From positions 24,116-65,664 of IMG/VR virus record IMGVR_UViG_3300014050_000025: 41,549 nt of DNA; one strand, given 5' to 3'. A model generated the notes under the pieces. That model saw only the letters and a list, made by a program, of their open reading frames with translations. It was not told where the DNA came from and did not search any database. The position numbers were made by a program, and so were the translations under genes. Every line of letters begins with the position of its first letter. Position 1 is the first letter of the stretch. Below, piece after piece: positions 15,915 through 22,438 of this stretch. The stretch is from a virus.

Positions 15915-17067
15915 CACATACGTTTAAAAGCGTGCTCACGTTCGATCGATAGGTGCCTACAAGTTTGTGCTGTATGCCGTTGTGGCTGGTCACATAGGTC
16001 GCAAAATCTGGTTGAACGTGATTGTCAATAAGAACAGCATGAAAAGCGGGCAGCTCCGTTTCGCACGGTATGGCTGCCCGGGTCTGAAGAAACAAATGCA
16101 AGCCGCGCATAGCGTCGCCTATAAGCAACACTACGCCGTTTTGTGTTGCGCATAGCTGACGTACCTGCTCCGCAAACAGCAACAAGTCTACGTACGTCGC
16201 GGCGCCAACGGCTGCGCCGATCTCAGCGCCACGCGGCGACGGGCAGCAGTGTCCAGCCATCTCGCCAATCTCGACGTGCACGCTGGCGGGGACGCCGAGC
16301 GTGTAGGCCGCGTGGAGCAGGCTACGGGTTTTGTTATCTTGCGGTGCGAACGCCCAGCGCCCGACAGCTTCCGCGTACCCGAACCCCTGACTGGCTGCCA
16401 TGCGTGCCACGTAGTTCAGGTCGCAGCGCGCTGCCGGCTCAGACACTCTGATATCCGCCAATAGCCCCGCGCCAGTAGTGGCGACAGCCGTCACGTACTT
16501 TTTGCGCAACAGCTCAATGGCGACAATGCCGGCGCCGGCATTCAGCGCCGTAGCACCAATGAACAGCAAAACCGGCTGGTCGGCGCTGCGTGCCGTGTGA
16601 ATTACCTGCGCAACGTCTAAGTGCGCGTCTGTAGCATGACAAGAAATTTCGGCGGCGTATGGCGGCATGGCGTCTCGCGGCGGCAGCGATGCGTGTAGCG
16701 GATCAAACAACGGAAACGAACTGTGAAGCTGCGCGGGCAGTGTTAACACGCCGGGAGCATCGGCGGTCGCGTCGAACATGGGGCCGCTGCCCCACAGCAG
16801 CCAATCCGCGCGAATATTCGTGTGACTAAGGATCTGCGCCAGCAGTTGAACCGAGACAGAGTACTGCCGTTTAAATATCTTGCCTAGATGCGTCGAGTCC
16901 AGCTCGATAGCCCGGGCGAACGCCGGCACGCTGCTGGCGAAAAGCTGGTCGCAGATGTACTCGATTCTCTGCAACCACGGCTGGTCGGCGTGCAGTATTT
17001 TGCGGCGCCTGATTTCATGTGCCTGCTGCTGCCGCGCGCTTTGCAGCGACTTTTTGGGCCTTGGCAT
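15853..17067 (-). CDS. XRE-like HTH fused to deoxyhypusine-synthase-like NAD-fold domain
   Basis: 404 residues. Residues ~34-97 look like an XRE/Cro-type helix-turn-helix followed by the ADWLLWGSGPMF tail typical of phage repressors. From ~150 onward the protein follows the deoxyhypusine synthase-like family: LLFIGATALNAGAGIVAIELL, TTGAGLLADI, SVHVEIG with a downstream GAEIGAA..YVDLLLFAEQV and VVLLIGDA. I recall this bacterial DHS-like family, common in Planctomycetes, with 'vHv.IG.Di.H.hp..dGa..G.asy.DF.iFa' in this region. Here the segment reads EIGEMAGHCCPSPRGAEIG, retaining the His but differing around it. ATG 17067 has AAAGGACG upstream; an earlier in-frame extension lies inside the next gene. 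It overlaps both neighbours. A ligand-sensing regulator is plausible but inferred. Confidence 0.7.
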   Translation of the reverse strand: MPRPKKSLQSARQQQAHEIRRRKILHADQPWLQRIEYICDQLFASSVPAFARAIELDSTHLGKIFKRQYSVSVQLLAQILSHTNIRADWLLWGSGPMFDATADAPGVLTLPAQLHSSFPLFDPLHASLPPRDAMPPYAAEISCHATDAHLDVAQVIHTARSADQPVLLFIGATALNAGAGIVAIELLRKKYVTAVATTGAGLLADIRVSEPAARCDLNYVARMAASQGFGYAEAVGRWAFAPQDNKTRSLLHAAYTLGVPASVHVEIGEMAGHCCPSPRGAEIGAAVGAATYVDLLLFAEQVRQLCATQNGVVLLIGDAMRGLHLFLQTRAAIPCETELPAFHAVLIDNHVQPDFATYVTSHNGIQHKLVGTYRSNVSTLLNVCDGVFSGQITKTVDSYSGVSG

Positions 17068-18061
17068 GGGCGTCCTTTTGCTTGAAGTGCCGCACCAATG
17101 AACGGCCGGCACGTTTGAATATGCCTGTACTTGCAACCAACCTGATGTCGTACACGGCGCGCAAGTAGGCAGCCACCAGCTCGTCGTATCCGCTAAGCCA
17201 TTCTTGAGGATAGCGATTGAATTCGCCAAGCACATAGAAAAAGTCTGTCTGCGCCTGATCGAAACAATCAACAACCTTGATCGATTTCATGTAAGTCACC
17301 CGACTTCCGCGCACTCGGACGACCGGTAGTTTTGTCTTTGGCGCGTGCACGAGCAACTGTCGCGCTTCAATCATCCAGCCGTTGTCCTGCGGCACAATGC
17401 ACAGCCGCCACATCGAGGCTTCCGTTTTGCGACACAGCTCGCGGCGACACTTGGCGTACGCCTGTTTCTCGCGCTGCAATTCGCCCCACAGCAGCCGCTC
17501 GTACTGAGCAACTGTTGCGTTGTCGCAGCCGACGTTTGGGTCCCAGCCCGGCGCCGGTACAAACCGCGCGGCGATACGACACGTGACGATAAGCTTTGTA
17601 TCGCTCGCCTGACGGCCGATCTTGCGGATCTTGTTCTTTACGTAGCGATACTGCGCCGACGAAACACGAGCAAAACAGAACGGGCAGAAATGCGCGCGGT
17701 TGCACGGCCGAAACACCGGCTCTTTCTTCCACTTGAAATACAGAAACGACGGCCGGCAAAACAGACAGCGCTGGAACGACAGCCGAAAGCGCTTGATATC
17801 AAAATCTTCCGAGTGCGGATTCAGCTCGCGCCCGTTCGGAAACCAAAGCGCACGTGTCGCCAGCTCTTTCAGTTTGACCGACCACCGCTTGCGCATTGTT
17901 TTCGTGCGGCTAATAACGGCCGCGTTTGTTTTTGGTCCGTCAAGTCCCAGCACAAAGTGCTGAGCGAACGTGTGAGACATGCGCCGACCGACTCGGGCTA
18001 CACGCCAGCGATGCAGCCGATACCGGCGCACAATCGAGACAAAGTAGTCGAACAATATCAC
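17015..18061 (-). CDS. Basic protein with Cys-rich zinc-binding segment (possible Rep-like)
   Basis: 348 residues, strongly basic. Cysteines C99, C102, C120, C126 and C129 (CLFC ... CNRAHFCPFCF) form a likely zinc-binding site, followed by an Arg/Lys-rich helix. A C..CP.C finger near the N-terminus recalls plasmid rolling-circle Rep proteins, but no HUH motif or catalytic Tyr context is evident (only LLVHAP). A Rep relationship is therefore only suggestive. The tail is Ala/Lys-rich (AKAQKVAAKRAAAAG). GTG 18061 with GAGG upstream is chosen; ATG 17980 is an alternative start. Its 3' end overlaps the HTH-DHS gene by 53 bases. Confidence 0.6.
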   Translation of the reverse strand: MILFDYFVSIVRRYRLHRWRVARVGRRMSHTFAQHFVLGLDGPKTNAAVISRTKTMRKRWSVKLKELATRALWFPNGRELNPHSEDFDIKRFRLSFQRCLFCRPSFLYFKWKKEPVFRPCNRAHFCPFCFARVSSAQYRYVKNKIRKIGRQASDTKLIVTCRIAARFVPAPGWDPNVGCDNATVAQYERLLWGELQREKQAYAKCRRELCRKTEASMWRLCIVPQDNGWMIEARQLLVHAPKTKLPVVRVRGSRVTYMKSIKVVDCFDQAQTDFFYVLGEFNRYPQEWLSGYDELVAAYLRAVYDIRLVASTGIFKRAGRSLVRHFKQKDAHAKAQKVAAKRAAAAGT

Positions 18062-18125
18062 GTGGCGCCTCGCGCTCGTCGTGCGCTATGTGCGCCAGCC
18101 TTGCGATCCCGCCTGCTGATCATTG

Positions 18126-18317
18126 TTAAAATCCCTTATTTCTAGTGGTGGTTGCGGCGGGCGGTCCCAGTCCAGCAGCATGTTTCGTTCTTCTCGAATC
18201 GGCGTTTTTGAGCGGCGAGATTGTTGACGGGGGGAGGCAACCGAGGACCGCAATAAACACAATCCAAGAAACAGGTAGCGTAAACAAAATCAAATTTGCT
18301 TTTGTATCACGTGTCAT
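18126..18317 (-). CDS. Small membrane protein
   Basis: 63 residues with one N-terminal transmembrane helix (LILFTLPVSWIVFIAVLG) preceded by a basic MTRDTK start, and a polar, Pro/Arg-rich tail. The ATG overlaps the upstream gene's TGA in an ATGA, the strongest evidence that it is translated. The function is unknown. A 64-base stretch follows before the next gene. Confidence 0.65.
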   Translation of the reverse strand: MTRDTKANLILFTLPVSWIVFIAVLGCLPPSTISPLKNADSRRTKHAAGLGPPAATTTRNKGF

Positions 18318-18676
18318 TTGTGTTTTGCCAATAAGTCGCGCAACGTAATTGCGTGTGTGTACAGTTCACGCCGTTCTCCGCCCAGATCGCCTTTGCGAGC
18401 AAGAGCATAAAGTTCACGTTCTAAATGCACCGCGCCAGCAAGAATTGCTTCACGCTGATCGTCATTAAGCCGCAACTGCTTGCAGTGCTCCACCAGCTCG
18501 TCTTGCATAAGCTTTCCAGTTGGATCACCAACAGCGGCGCGAATATCTGCAATCAAACCAAGAAGACGCGCATTTGACTCCCGCAGGTCATAAACTTCTT
18601 GCGGTGTCCAATCAGCATCACAACCGCACTCGCTTTCGTCGTAAGCCGCGCATTTGCATCCTTTGCCGTCAGCCAC
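18314..18676 (-). CDS. Small protein with Cys-rich N-terminus and LTDEER-type C-terminal module
   Basis: 120 residues from GTG 18676, which has AGAGG at seven bases; longer in-frame reading would run through the zinc-ribbon gene. The N-terminus holds a Cys cluster (GCKCAAYDESECGCD). The middle is coiled-coil-like (EVYDLRESNARLLGLIADI). The C-terminus reads LRLNDDQREAI ... AITLRDLLAKHK, a member of the repeated module shared with four neighbouring genes. The start overlaps the zinc-ribbon stop by eight bases. Confidence 0.7.
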   Translation of the reverse strand: MADGKGCKCAAYDESECGCDADWTPQEVYDLRESNARLLGLIADIRAAVGDPTGKLMQDELVEHCKQLRLNDDQREAILAGAVHLERELYALARKGDLGGERRELYTHAITLRDLLAKHK

Positions 18677-18833
18677 CTTTACACCTCTTTTTCTTTGGAC
18701 ATTCCTTGTAGCCGCATACAGCGCATTTGCCCCACTGCCCGACACGGTTTTGATCGCAGCCGCTGCACCAAAACGTGCCGCGCTTAAGTCGCTGCGCTTT
18801 TTGCCGGTTGTTCAAGTTCTTGTCGTTTCGCAT
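18669..18833 (-). CDS. 54-residue zinc-ribbon microprotein
   Basis: This short frame reads MRNDKNLNNRQKAQRLKRG, then FWCSGCD, then CAVCGYKEC and a PKKKRCKGG end. Two CxxC knuckles spaced 18 residues apart are a standard treble-clef or zinc-ribbon spacing. The basic flanks suggest RNA/DNA or ribosome contact. The start overlaps the upstream gene's stop by 22 bases and its own stop overlaps the next start, so it fits the operon exactly. The function is unknown. Confidence 0.72.
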   Translation of the reverse strand: MRNDKNLNNRQKAQRLKRGTFWCSGCDQNRVGQWGKCAVCGYKECPKKKRCKGG

Positions 18834-19108
18834 GTCGTTGGCGTTTGTCGGTTTAAAAGCCGCTCAAAAAATTGCCGCAAAATTTGCGCATTATCTGTGC
18901 TGGTAACTACGCCTAACTCGGCGTCGTCGATTGCGCAACACAGCGCGGCAAGTTCGGCGTTTTTGGGCGTCAGCCGATTAATTTCCCCTGCAGCATCACG
19001 CAAGACCGCAACAAGTTCATTCCAGCGATTTGCGTCGCCCGTCGTCGGATACGCGGCTTGCTGCACAAGCCGAGTCATAATTCTATTTGTGTTAGTCAAA
19101 AGACTCAT
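18812..19108 (-). CDS. Small protein with LTDEER-type module (divergent)
   Basis: 98 residues. The N-terminal half is helical and unassigned (NRWNELVAVLRDAAGEI). The C-terminal half, RLTPKNAELAALCCAIDDAE ... ILRQFFERL, is a divergent copy of the module found in neighbouring genes. ATG 19108 immediately follows the upstream stop and has GGAGATG at eight bases. Confidence 0.68.
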   Translation of the reverse strand: MSLLTNTNRIMTRLVQQAAYPTTGDANRWNELVAVLRDAAGEINRLTPKNAELAALCCAIDDAELGVVTSTDNAQILRQFFERLLNRQTPTTCETTRT

Positions 19109-19411
19109 TCACGCATCTCCTACAATTTCTACAGACACTTGCTTGCTTCTTGTTTCCCGCTCTAACCACGCGCGTTCTTTCTCAAGATGACGCTTGGCCG
19201 CGTCAAGAGAATCAAATGTTATAGGGCTGCCATGAACTGCTCCGCTATCGTATTCGCGCAAACGCTGCAGGTAATACGTCCACCAGCCCCAGCGATACGC
19301 AATTTTCCACCACTCTTCGCCATTACCGTCAGTGAACTTGACGAAAAAGTATTTACGCGTGAGACAGTAGTCTGTCCACAAATAAGACTTTTCACCGGTT
19401 ACGACGTACAC
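19109..19411 (-). CDS. Small aromatic-rich protein, unknown
   Basis: 100 residues, rich in Trp/Tyr (EEWWKIAYRWGWWTYYLQRL), with a helical basic second half (AAKRHLEKERAWLERETR). GTG 19411 has GGAGG at six bases, an excellent site, and overlaps the upstream stop by 13 bases. No family is recognised. It lacks the repeated module present on either side. Confidence 0.7.
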   Translation of the reverse strand: MYVVTGEKSYLWTDYCLTRKYFFVKFTDGNGEEWWKIAYRWGWWTYYLQRLREYDSGAVHGSPITFDSLDAAKRHLEKERAWLERETRSKQVSVEIVGDA

Positions 19412-19659
19412 TGCGCGCCTCCAAGTCTTTTCAACAGACCGCGAAGCGTAGCAGCGTGTTTGTCGGCGGCTTCGATCGTCGCCTTGTCATTTGCAAGCCC
19501 GGCAGTTGCAACACAGTCGTCTATCGACCACGCAATTGCCTCCCGTTCTTCGTCGGTAAGACGAAAGCGGGCTAAGTCGGTTCGCAATTTTTCAACTTCC
19601 TGCAATGCCGCACCAAACTCACCGCATGGATCGCCGTTGTAATCGTAGTTTCTTGACAT
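19399..19659 (-). CDS. Small protein with LTDEER-type module
   Basis: 86 residues. A short coiled-coil lead (ALQEVEKLRTDLARF) is followed by the clearest module copy: RLTDEEREAIAWSIDDC ... AATLRGLLKRLGG. I recall this C-terminal pattern as widespread in small planctomycete and planctomycete-phage proteins, without a known function. The predicted helix-turn-helix-like packing could mediate protein-protein contacts. Confidence 0.7.
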   Translation of the reverse strand: MSRNYDYNGDPCGEFGAALQEVEKLRTDLARFRLTDEEREAIAWSIDDCVATAGLANDKATIEAADKHAATLRGLLKRLGGAQCTS

Positions 19660-19684
19660 AAGACGCTTCTATTTCTGTGTCTAC

Positions 19685-19924
19685 CTACTGTGTTCGACGC
19701 CGCGGATCGCTGGCGTTCTTGCTTGTCATATCTGCCGCGCCCAGCAACCACGCCGCAGCATCTTCGCTGAAGTCTTGGATTTGGAACCCGCCGTGACCGT
19801 CTTCGTGCGAAATTGACATTCCGCGTTTGCGGCACACTTCGATCACTTCTGCCAAGAAAGCATCTACGGCAGCGTTCTCCGCCTCTCCGACGTACTTGTG
19901 TCCCTTGTATTTGCTCCTTAACAT
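19685..19924 (-). CDS. Small unknown protein
   Basis: 79 residues, with VDAFLAEVIEVCRKRGMSIS and GGFQIQDFSEDAAAWLLGA suggesting an alpha/beta mini-fold seen in many small phage proteins. GAGG precedes ATG 19924. The attC-like hairpin lies immediately upstream of it in transcription. Confidence 0.65.
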   Translation of the reverse strand: MLRSKYKGHKYVGEAENAAVDAFLAEVIEVCRKRGMSISHEDGHGGFQIQDFSEDAAAWLLGAADMTSKNASDPRRRTQ

Positions 19925-19945
19925 ATCGCCCTCACTTTTTGTACG

Positions 19946-19994
19946 GCCTAACCACGCGATGCAGCGGACGAACCGCTGATTGCGAGAGTTCTCA
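19946..19994 (+). repeat. attC-like imperfect inverted repeat
   Basis: On the + strand GCCTAAC (fits the integron consensus RYYYAAC) is followed by CGCGATGCAGCGG. After an ACGAA loop, CCGCTGATTGCG pairs back, leaving one extra unpaired base in the left arm, as attC sites do. The matching right core should read GTTRRRY but is GTTCTCA, so the site is degenerate or coincidental. The inner stem CAGCGG/CCGCTG (19962-19967/19973-19978) is perfect. It occupies almost the whole gap between two small genes. Confidence 0.4.
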
Positions 19995-20315
19995 ACCTAG
20001 TCGCTCCAGCAGGCCGCGAAACACAATCGCAGCGTGCTCTGCGTCTTCCAGACCTACTCTGTCGTATGCGTCGGCTTCCGAAATGCCGTACTCCAGCGCC
20101 TTACGCTCTTCGTCGGTGAGCCGCATTACGTCTCGTTGCCGCGCCACAGTCACCAGCTGCTGTTCCAACTTGTCGCCAGCCGCCAGCAACGCAGTTTCCC
20201 GCTCTCGCAGCCGTTTAACCTCGTTTTCGAGTTGCGCAATCTTAATCTTGTCGTCAACAATCGCGTGGCGAAGCCAGTCTGCGTCATCGACAGAATCGCG
20301 GTTGTTTTCGCTCAT
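19992..20315 (-). CDS. Coiled-coil protein with LTDEER-type module
   Basis: 107 residues from ATG 20315, whose ATGA overlaps the upstream stop. Residues ~25-65 form a charged coiled coil (KIAQLENEVKRLRERETALL). The end is the repeated module RLTDEERKALEYGISEAD ... AAIVFRGLLERLG, terminating directly at the stop codon. The gene's stop sits at the edge of the attC-like hairpin, as a cassette gene would. Confidence 0.72.
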   Translation of the reverse strand: MSENNRDSVDDADWLRHAIVDDKIKIAQLENEVKRLRERETALLAAGDKLEQQLVTVARQRDVMRLTDEERKALEYGISEADAYDRVGLEDAEHAAIVFRGLLERLG

Positions 20316-20566
20316 TTTGTCACCAGCGCGCCGCCAGAGTAGTCGCCGCCGGTTGTTACAGTTTTTGTGGTTAACACCTGCACCTTCGGCTTTGGCGGAA
20401 TACGACCGAACCAAATGCCGCAGCCAAACAGACAAAGCCGCATCGCCGGCGCAGACGACACGCCAATGTGCAGTACATAACCCAGACCCATCCATTCAAA
20501 TCGCGCACCCCAGCGGCGCGTCGTATCAAAATGCGTTGTTGTAACAGTCCACGCAGTCGCAGTCAT
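20312..20566 (-). CDS. Small unknown protein, hydrophobic centre
   Basis: 84 residues, with a moderately hydrophobic Cys-containing centre (APAMRLCLFGCGIWFG) flanked by polar strands and a Thr/Gly-rich tail. Start and stop both overlap neighbours (ATGA junctions). Possibly membrane-associated; no family is recognised. Confidence 0.62.
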   Translation of the reverse strand: MTATAWTVTTTHFDTTRRWGARFEWMGLGYVLHIGVSSAPAMRLCLFGCGIWFGRIPPKPKVQVLTTKTVTTGGDYSGGALVTK

Positions 20567-20739
20567 TGCTTAACCTTTTTTCGTTTTCGTGATGGTTTGA
20601 CGGCCGCGTACATCTGGTCGATCAGGTCGTGCACTATCGGATCGCAGTCGACATATCGATACGGCACGCAGCGCGTTTCTTTTAAGAACTTGCGCACGAG
20701 CGCTTTCAAGTGACGCAACTCTTCTTTTGCTGTGATCAT
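20563..20739 (-). CDS. 58-residue basic microprotein
   Basis: The frame reads MITAKEELRHLKALVRKFL, then CVPYRYVDCDPIVHDLIDQM and ends in KPSRKRKKVKQ. It is helical and very basic at the end, consistent with nucleic-acid contact. ATG 20739 overlaps the upstream gene's TGA and its own TGA overlaps the next ATG. Without it the tight operon would have an unexplained gap. Confidence 0.7.
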   Translation of the reverse strand: MITAKEELRHLKALVRKFLKETRCVPYRYVDCDPIVHDLIDQMYAAVKPSRKRKKVKQ

Positions 20740-21011
20740 TCGTGCTTTTCTAACCTGTTAGCTGCTTCTTGCATCACGCATCTAAATTTTGCGGGCATTA
20801 AATCAAAACGGTAATCAGTCGCTAAATCTCGTAGCGTACCGATTAATTCTGGCGTCGTTTTACGGGCAAGTAACTCTCGCACAGCTGTCAGCGTGAGTCC
20901 ATCGTTGTGTTCTAATTCAATTCGCCGCAACCGTTCAATCTCGGCGCGCTGATCTTGAATAATCTGATCAGCTTGCTCCCAAGACATAATCACAGCATTT
21001 GGATCAAGCAT
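20736..21011 (-). CDS. Small helical protein, weakly module-like
   Basis: 91 residues from ATG 21011, eight bases inside the upstream stop. Helical throughout (WEQADQIIQDQRAEIERLRRIE). The second half (LTLTAVRELL ... LIGTLRDLATDYR) loosely echoes the LTDEER/LRGLL module but lacks its acidic core. The function is unknown. Confidence 0.68.
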   Translation of the reverse strand: MLDPNAVIMSWEQADQIIQDQRAEIERLRRIELEHNDGLTLTAVRELLARKTTPELIGTLRDLATDYRFDLMPAKFRCVMQEAANRLEKHE

Positions 21012-21567
21012 CGGCGCCTCCCAGTCTTTCGCGTAATCCAAGGAGCACAGCGGCGTTTTTAAGGTGCATGTCTTTTTCGGCATCAGAGATATCGCCCTCT
21101 ACGGCAAGAACCCTATTCATTACACCAGCGTGCCGCAAAGCTTCGCTCTCGTCGGCTGTCAGAACGGGTGGTCCCGGCATAAGTACCGGCGGCAACGCTG
21201 ACTTTAAAGTTTCCAGCAACTTTTCACGTTGTTCCGGCGTAAAAGCCTTGTCTTCGGGCGTGCCGGTGTTCCAAGTAATCGTCGGCATACTGGGCATCAC
21301 CGCCGGGTCGATGAGCACGCGGTTCTTTTCGCCGCCCTCTCGATGATGCACACCAAGAACGACAGCTTCTGGGCAAAATTCTTTGACCAGCGCAATAGCC
21401 CGTTCCGCCGTCGGGGCTACACACTTAGCGCTGGCGTTGCGGTAGTACGTGACGGTGTTCTTATCGGTCCCGTCTTCGTTCTTATATGTGTAGTCGTACG
21501 GATATTTGTATCGCAGATCCCACATCTGCGCGCCGTCTACTGCTGTAATTAAACTGCCGGTATTCAT
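21004..21567 (-). CDS. 187-residue protein ending in the LTDEER-type module
   Basis: The N-terminal ~110 residues form an unassigned alpha/beta domain (ERAIALVKEFCPEAVVLGVHH). A linker with FTPEQREKLLETLKSALPP follows, then the module VLTADESEALRHAGV ... AAVLLGLRERLGGADA. It is the longest carrier of the module, which suggests the module is a mobile interaction domain. AAGGAGACGAC precedes ATG 21567. Its start overlaps the upstream MazG-like gene's neighbouring stop. Confidence 0.72.
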   Translation of the reverse strand: MNTGSLITAVDGAQMWDLRYKYPYDYTYKNEDGTDKNTVTYYRNASAKCVAPTAERAIALVKEFCPEAVVLGVHHREGGEKNRVLIDPAVMPSMPTITWNTGTPEDKAFTPEQREKLLETLKSALPPVLMPGPPVLTADESEALRHAGVMNRVLAVEGDISDAEKDMHLKNAAVLLGLRERLGGADA

Positions 21568-21878
21568 GTCGTCTCCTTCACAAAAACACCCTCCGGCGTC
21601 AGCCAGCCCTTGCGGTCTTTGATGGTGTTGTACGCGGCCTCAAGGCACAGTCGCATGCTCAGCCCCGGGTCATACAGCTGCGCGTAAAGAATCAACGTCA
21701 CCAGCACGTCGCCGATTCCATCTACGACACCTTCGCCGTCATCTTTCAGTGTTGCGTCAGCCAGCTCTCCCAGCTCCGACATCGTCTTCATCAGCTGCGA
21801 GGTTGGGTTGCTGTTGGGGATGATCTGTCGGTCGCGTCCCCACTGAATCACCTTCTCTTCCAGTTCCTGAAACGTCAT
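21564..21878 (-). CDS. MazG-like nucleotide pyrophosphohydrolase
   Basis: 104 residues. The all-helical MazG pattern is visible: a metal-binding SELGELADA helix followed by VDGIGDVLVTLILYAQL, matching the ExxE/ExxD arrangement of phage MazG enzymes that hydrolyse dNTPs/NTPs to monophosphates. ATG 21878 gives the normal family N-terminus (MTFQELEEKVIQWGRDR); the frame open further upstream lacks family character. It overlaps the previous gene by about 120 bases. A likely role is control of nucleotide pools during infection. Confidence 0.82.
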   Translation of the reverse strand: MTFQELEEKVIQWGRDRQIIPNSNPTSQLMKTMSELGELADATLKDDGEGVVDGIGDVLVTLILYAQLYDPGLSMRLCLEAAYNTIKDRKGWLTPEGVFVKETT

Positions 21879-22140
21879 TACAGCGTCCTTGTTGTTTGAG
21901 ATAATCCATCTGCGATAACAATATCTGATCGTGCAACGAGAGTAGTTCAAGCGAATACTCTCGCAGTTTATGCTTCAGCCGTTCGTACTCGGGCCGAAGA
22001 AGATTAAGCAGGGCAAGGATATTCCGCATTTCTTGCGGAGTCAGCTCGCCCATCGCCAGCCGAATGGCCTGCTTGTCGCCGGCCCAGATCTGGTCAAGGT
22101 TCACTGCCGATAGATCCCCAAGAGGAACCGCGTGCACCAT
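21757..22140 (-). CDS. Helical unknown protein with long overlap into mazG-like gene
   Basis: About 127 residues. The convincing part is VNLDQIWAGDKQAIRL, LTPQEMRNILALLNLLRPEY and a helix ending near LKQQGRCND. The last ~38 residues are low-complexity (Gly/Gln/Asp) and are read from DNA that also encodes the MazG-like start, so the natural C-terminus may be non-functional read-on. The start is uncertain (ATG 22140 or a later GTG). No strong ribosome-binding site is visible. Confidence 0.55.
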   Translation of the reverse strand: MVHAVPLGDLSAVNLDQIWAGDKQAIRLAMGELTPQEMRNILALLNLLRPEYERLKHKLREYSLELLSLHDQILLSQMDYLKQQGRCNDVSGTGREGDSVGTRPTDHPQQQPNLAADEDDVGAGRAG

Positions 22141-22438
22141 ACACAGGTTTTTCGGCGGCGTCGCAGGTGGCTGTGTTTGGTGCCCACGTCGGCTGCGTTG
22201 GTTGAGGCCACGGCGGCGGAGGCCATTGCGGCGAGGGCGCCGGCGACCACGGCGACGTGACCGTTTTACTGAGTCGCGTTTCAATACTGTTGAGCCGCGA
22301 CTGCAGCGTCTCTAGTGCAGACCGAATAATCTGCAGCTCAGCCCGAATGTGGGCGATATCAAGCGCCAGATCCGCTTTCTTGACCTTCGGCAGCTGGGCT
22401 TTCTTGCTGCGCTGTTTCTTCTGTGCCTTCTTGGCCAT
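22094..22438 (-). CDS. Basic coiled-coil protein with Pro/Trp-rich tail
   Basis: 114 residues. A Lys/Arg/Gln-rich N-terminus (MAKKAQKKQRSKKAQ) leads into a clear coiled coil (IAHIRAELQIIRSALETLQSRL). Then comes a Pro/Trp-rich segment (SPWSPAPSPQWPPPPWPQP), likely disordered. This resembles small structural or adaptor phage proteins; no family is recognised. AAGGAA lies upstream of ATG 22438. It overlaps the SEC-C gene by 80 bases and the next gene by 47. Confidence 0.65.
   Translation of the reverse strand: MAKKAQKKQRSKKAQLPKVKKADLALDIAHIRAELQIIRSALETLQSRLNSIETRLSKTVTSPWSPAPSPQWPPPPWPQPTQPTWAPNTATCDAAEKPVYGARGSSWGSIGSEP

Noticed and set aside
17015-18061. Rolling-circle Rep protein as a firm call
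   Set aside because: The Cys pattern is suggestive, but no HUH motif or catalytic Tyr region is visible, so only a tentative label was given.
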